Assembly: GCA_949128015.1 (NCBI GenBank)
Contig: CASBRC010000131.1
Location: 1 to 5,687, forward strand
DNA: 5,687 nt
From: Synechococcales cyanobacterium PMM_0003
Lineage (GTDB): Bacteria > Cyanobacteriota > Cyanobacteriia > Pseudanabaenales > Pseudanabaenaceae
Direction: 5' to 3'
Made by a program: the position numbers and the translations under genes. The notes below the pieces were generated by a model. That model saw nothing but the letters and a program-made list of their open reading frames with translations. It had not been told where the DNA came from and ran no database searches. Positions 5,025 through 5,687 of this stretch are shown piece by piece. Each line of letters opens with the position of its first letter. The first letter of the stretch is position 1.

Positions 5025-5687
5025 ATGGCTAGTTTAATAGAAAAACTGACTGAAGTGATTGCTGAATTAAAATTGCGATCGCATTTGTCAATACTCAGTA
5101 ATTGGCAAAGACAAAATCAAAATGGTGTTTGGGAGGATTTGGCGACGGTAAATTCTAAACAAAACAAGCCAATGTTATCTTTCTTACAAAGGGAAGAGAA
5201 TATTCATTTAAGGCAGATTTGGGAAGTGCCAGAAACTTATGCGGGACTATCCATGTCAGGCGCAACAATCCGCCTAAGTTTAATCTGGTGGGTGGATATT
5301 TGTGAAGTATGGATTAATGGCAATAAAGTTCAGGAAGGTGATTTGTTTGATCAGAAGTGTCGTCTTCTATTGACCGATAAAGCAAAATCTAATGATAAAT
5401 TTGTTTTAGAAATTAAGCTAAATAGCCCTAAACATGACATTGGAGCCTTACAACTCTCAGAACTTATTTTTGAATATCCTCATCAACAATGCGATCCCGA
5501 TCAATTTGCGACTGAATTAGAAATTCTTCAAACTTATATTCCGATTTTTAATAAACATCAAATTGATATACAACCTTTAGAATCTGTTTGTAATAGATTA
5601 ATCTCTTTGTTTTCTCTATCTGAATCATATACAAGTGAGCAGTTCTTTAAGCAACTAGCCGAAATCCGCGAACCAATCCTGCAATAT
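5025..5687 (+). CDS. Probable GH38-type alpha-mannosidase, N-terminal fragment (3' end outside window)
   Basis: An ATG at 5025 opens a frame of 221 codons with no stop before the right edge, beginning MASLIEKLTEVIAELKL. A segment at about 64-150 (RQIWEVPETYAGLSMSGATI, LIWWVDICEVWINGNKVQEGDLFDQKCRLLL, SPKHDIGALQLSELIFEY) resembles the beta-rich N-terminal domain of the large alpha-mannosidases of cyanobacteria, which hydrolyse alpha-mannosides, as I recall that family. The WVDICEVWINGNKVQEGD part is a sugar-hydrolase jelly-roll motif. The GH38 catalytic domain with its zinc ligands should lie downstream and cannot be checked here. No signal peptide is seen, so a cytoplasmic enzyme is likely. 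A weak AAGAGA lies 8 nt before the ATG. Full proteins of this type exceed 1000 residues. The coding call is firm, the family moderately so. Confidence 0.72.
   Translation, partial: MASLIEKLTEVIAELKLRSHLSILSNWQRQNQNGVWEDLATVNSKQNKPMLSFLQREENIHLRQIWEVPETYAGLSMSGATIRLSLIWWVDICEVWINGNKVQEGDLFDQKCRLLLTDKAKSNDKFVLEIKLNSPKHDIGALQLSELIFEYPHQQCDPDQFATELEILQTYIPIFNKHQIDIQPLESVCNRLISLFSLSESYTSEQFFKQLAEIREPILQY

Noticed and set aside
1..5687. CRISPR array, tRNA or rRNA gene
   Set aside because: No regularly spaced direct repeats and no cloverleaf or rRNA-like sequence seen on either strand.

Overview
The window comes from a cyanobacterium, probably a filamentous freshwater type; I cannot fix the genus from sequence alone. 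The clearest sign is the HIP1 octamer GCGATCGC, present in full nine times in 5.7 kb (starting at 575, 717, 785, 2108, 3033, 3816, 4564, 4929 and 5075), against about 0.1 expected by chance. The dispersed palindromes, the pyrimidine-rich tract and the protein families found here also fit cyanobacteria.

Layout from left to right. (1) Positions 2-259 hold the 3' end of a gene for a SUMF1/FGE-sulfatase-domain protein. It ends in a pyrimidine-rich tract and is followed by a good intrinsic terminator at 301-325. (2) Positions 326-832 carry no intact gene. They hold a 127-bp inverted-repeat element (352-478) and, on the minus strand, a frameshifted remnant resembling the C-terminal part of a cyanobacterial alpha/beta hydrolase (499-805). 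(3) Positions 833-3509 hold a two-gene plus-strand unit: an AlgI-like MBOAT acyltransferase and an AlgX/AlgJ-like SGNH-type protein, separated by a perfect 25-bp hairpin. (4) Positions 3510-3656 lie between convergent genes and are almost filled by a nested repeat: a short TA-flanked MITE, itself containing a 34-bp perfect palindrome, sits inside an older hairpin. (5) Positions 3657-4865 encode on the minus strand a 402-aa glutathione S-transferase-family protein with a CPYC redox motif and a long C-terminal extension. (6) Positions 4866-5024 separate divergent genes; they hold a promoter for the GST gene and a second copy of the hairpin family from region 3. (7) From 5025 to the right edge an open frame of 221 codons without a stop is the N-terminus of a probable GH38-type alpha-mannosidase.

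How the genes may work together: the MBOAT and AlgX-like proteins form a recognisable envelope-spanning O-acetylation module, with acyl transfer across the inner membrane by the MBOAT and acetyl transfer to a polysaccharide by the SGNH protein. The polysaccharide is not identifiable here. The alpha-mannosidase is also a carbohydrate gene, but it is separated by an oppositely oriented GST, so a shared pathway is only a possibility.

I found no clear undescribed defence or mobile system. The points most worth checking are a possible diversity-generating-retroelement variable region at the end of the SUMF1-like gene, the two hairpin copies with a compensatory base-pair change, the nested MITE, and the start codon of the AlgX-like gene, which may be miscalled because the hairpin reads as coding sequence.
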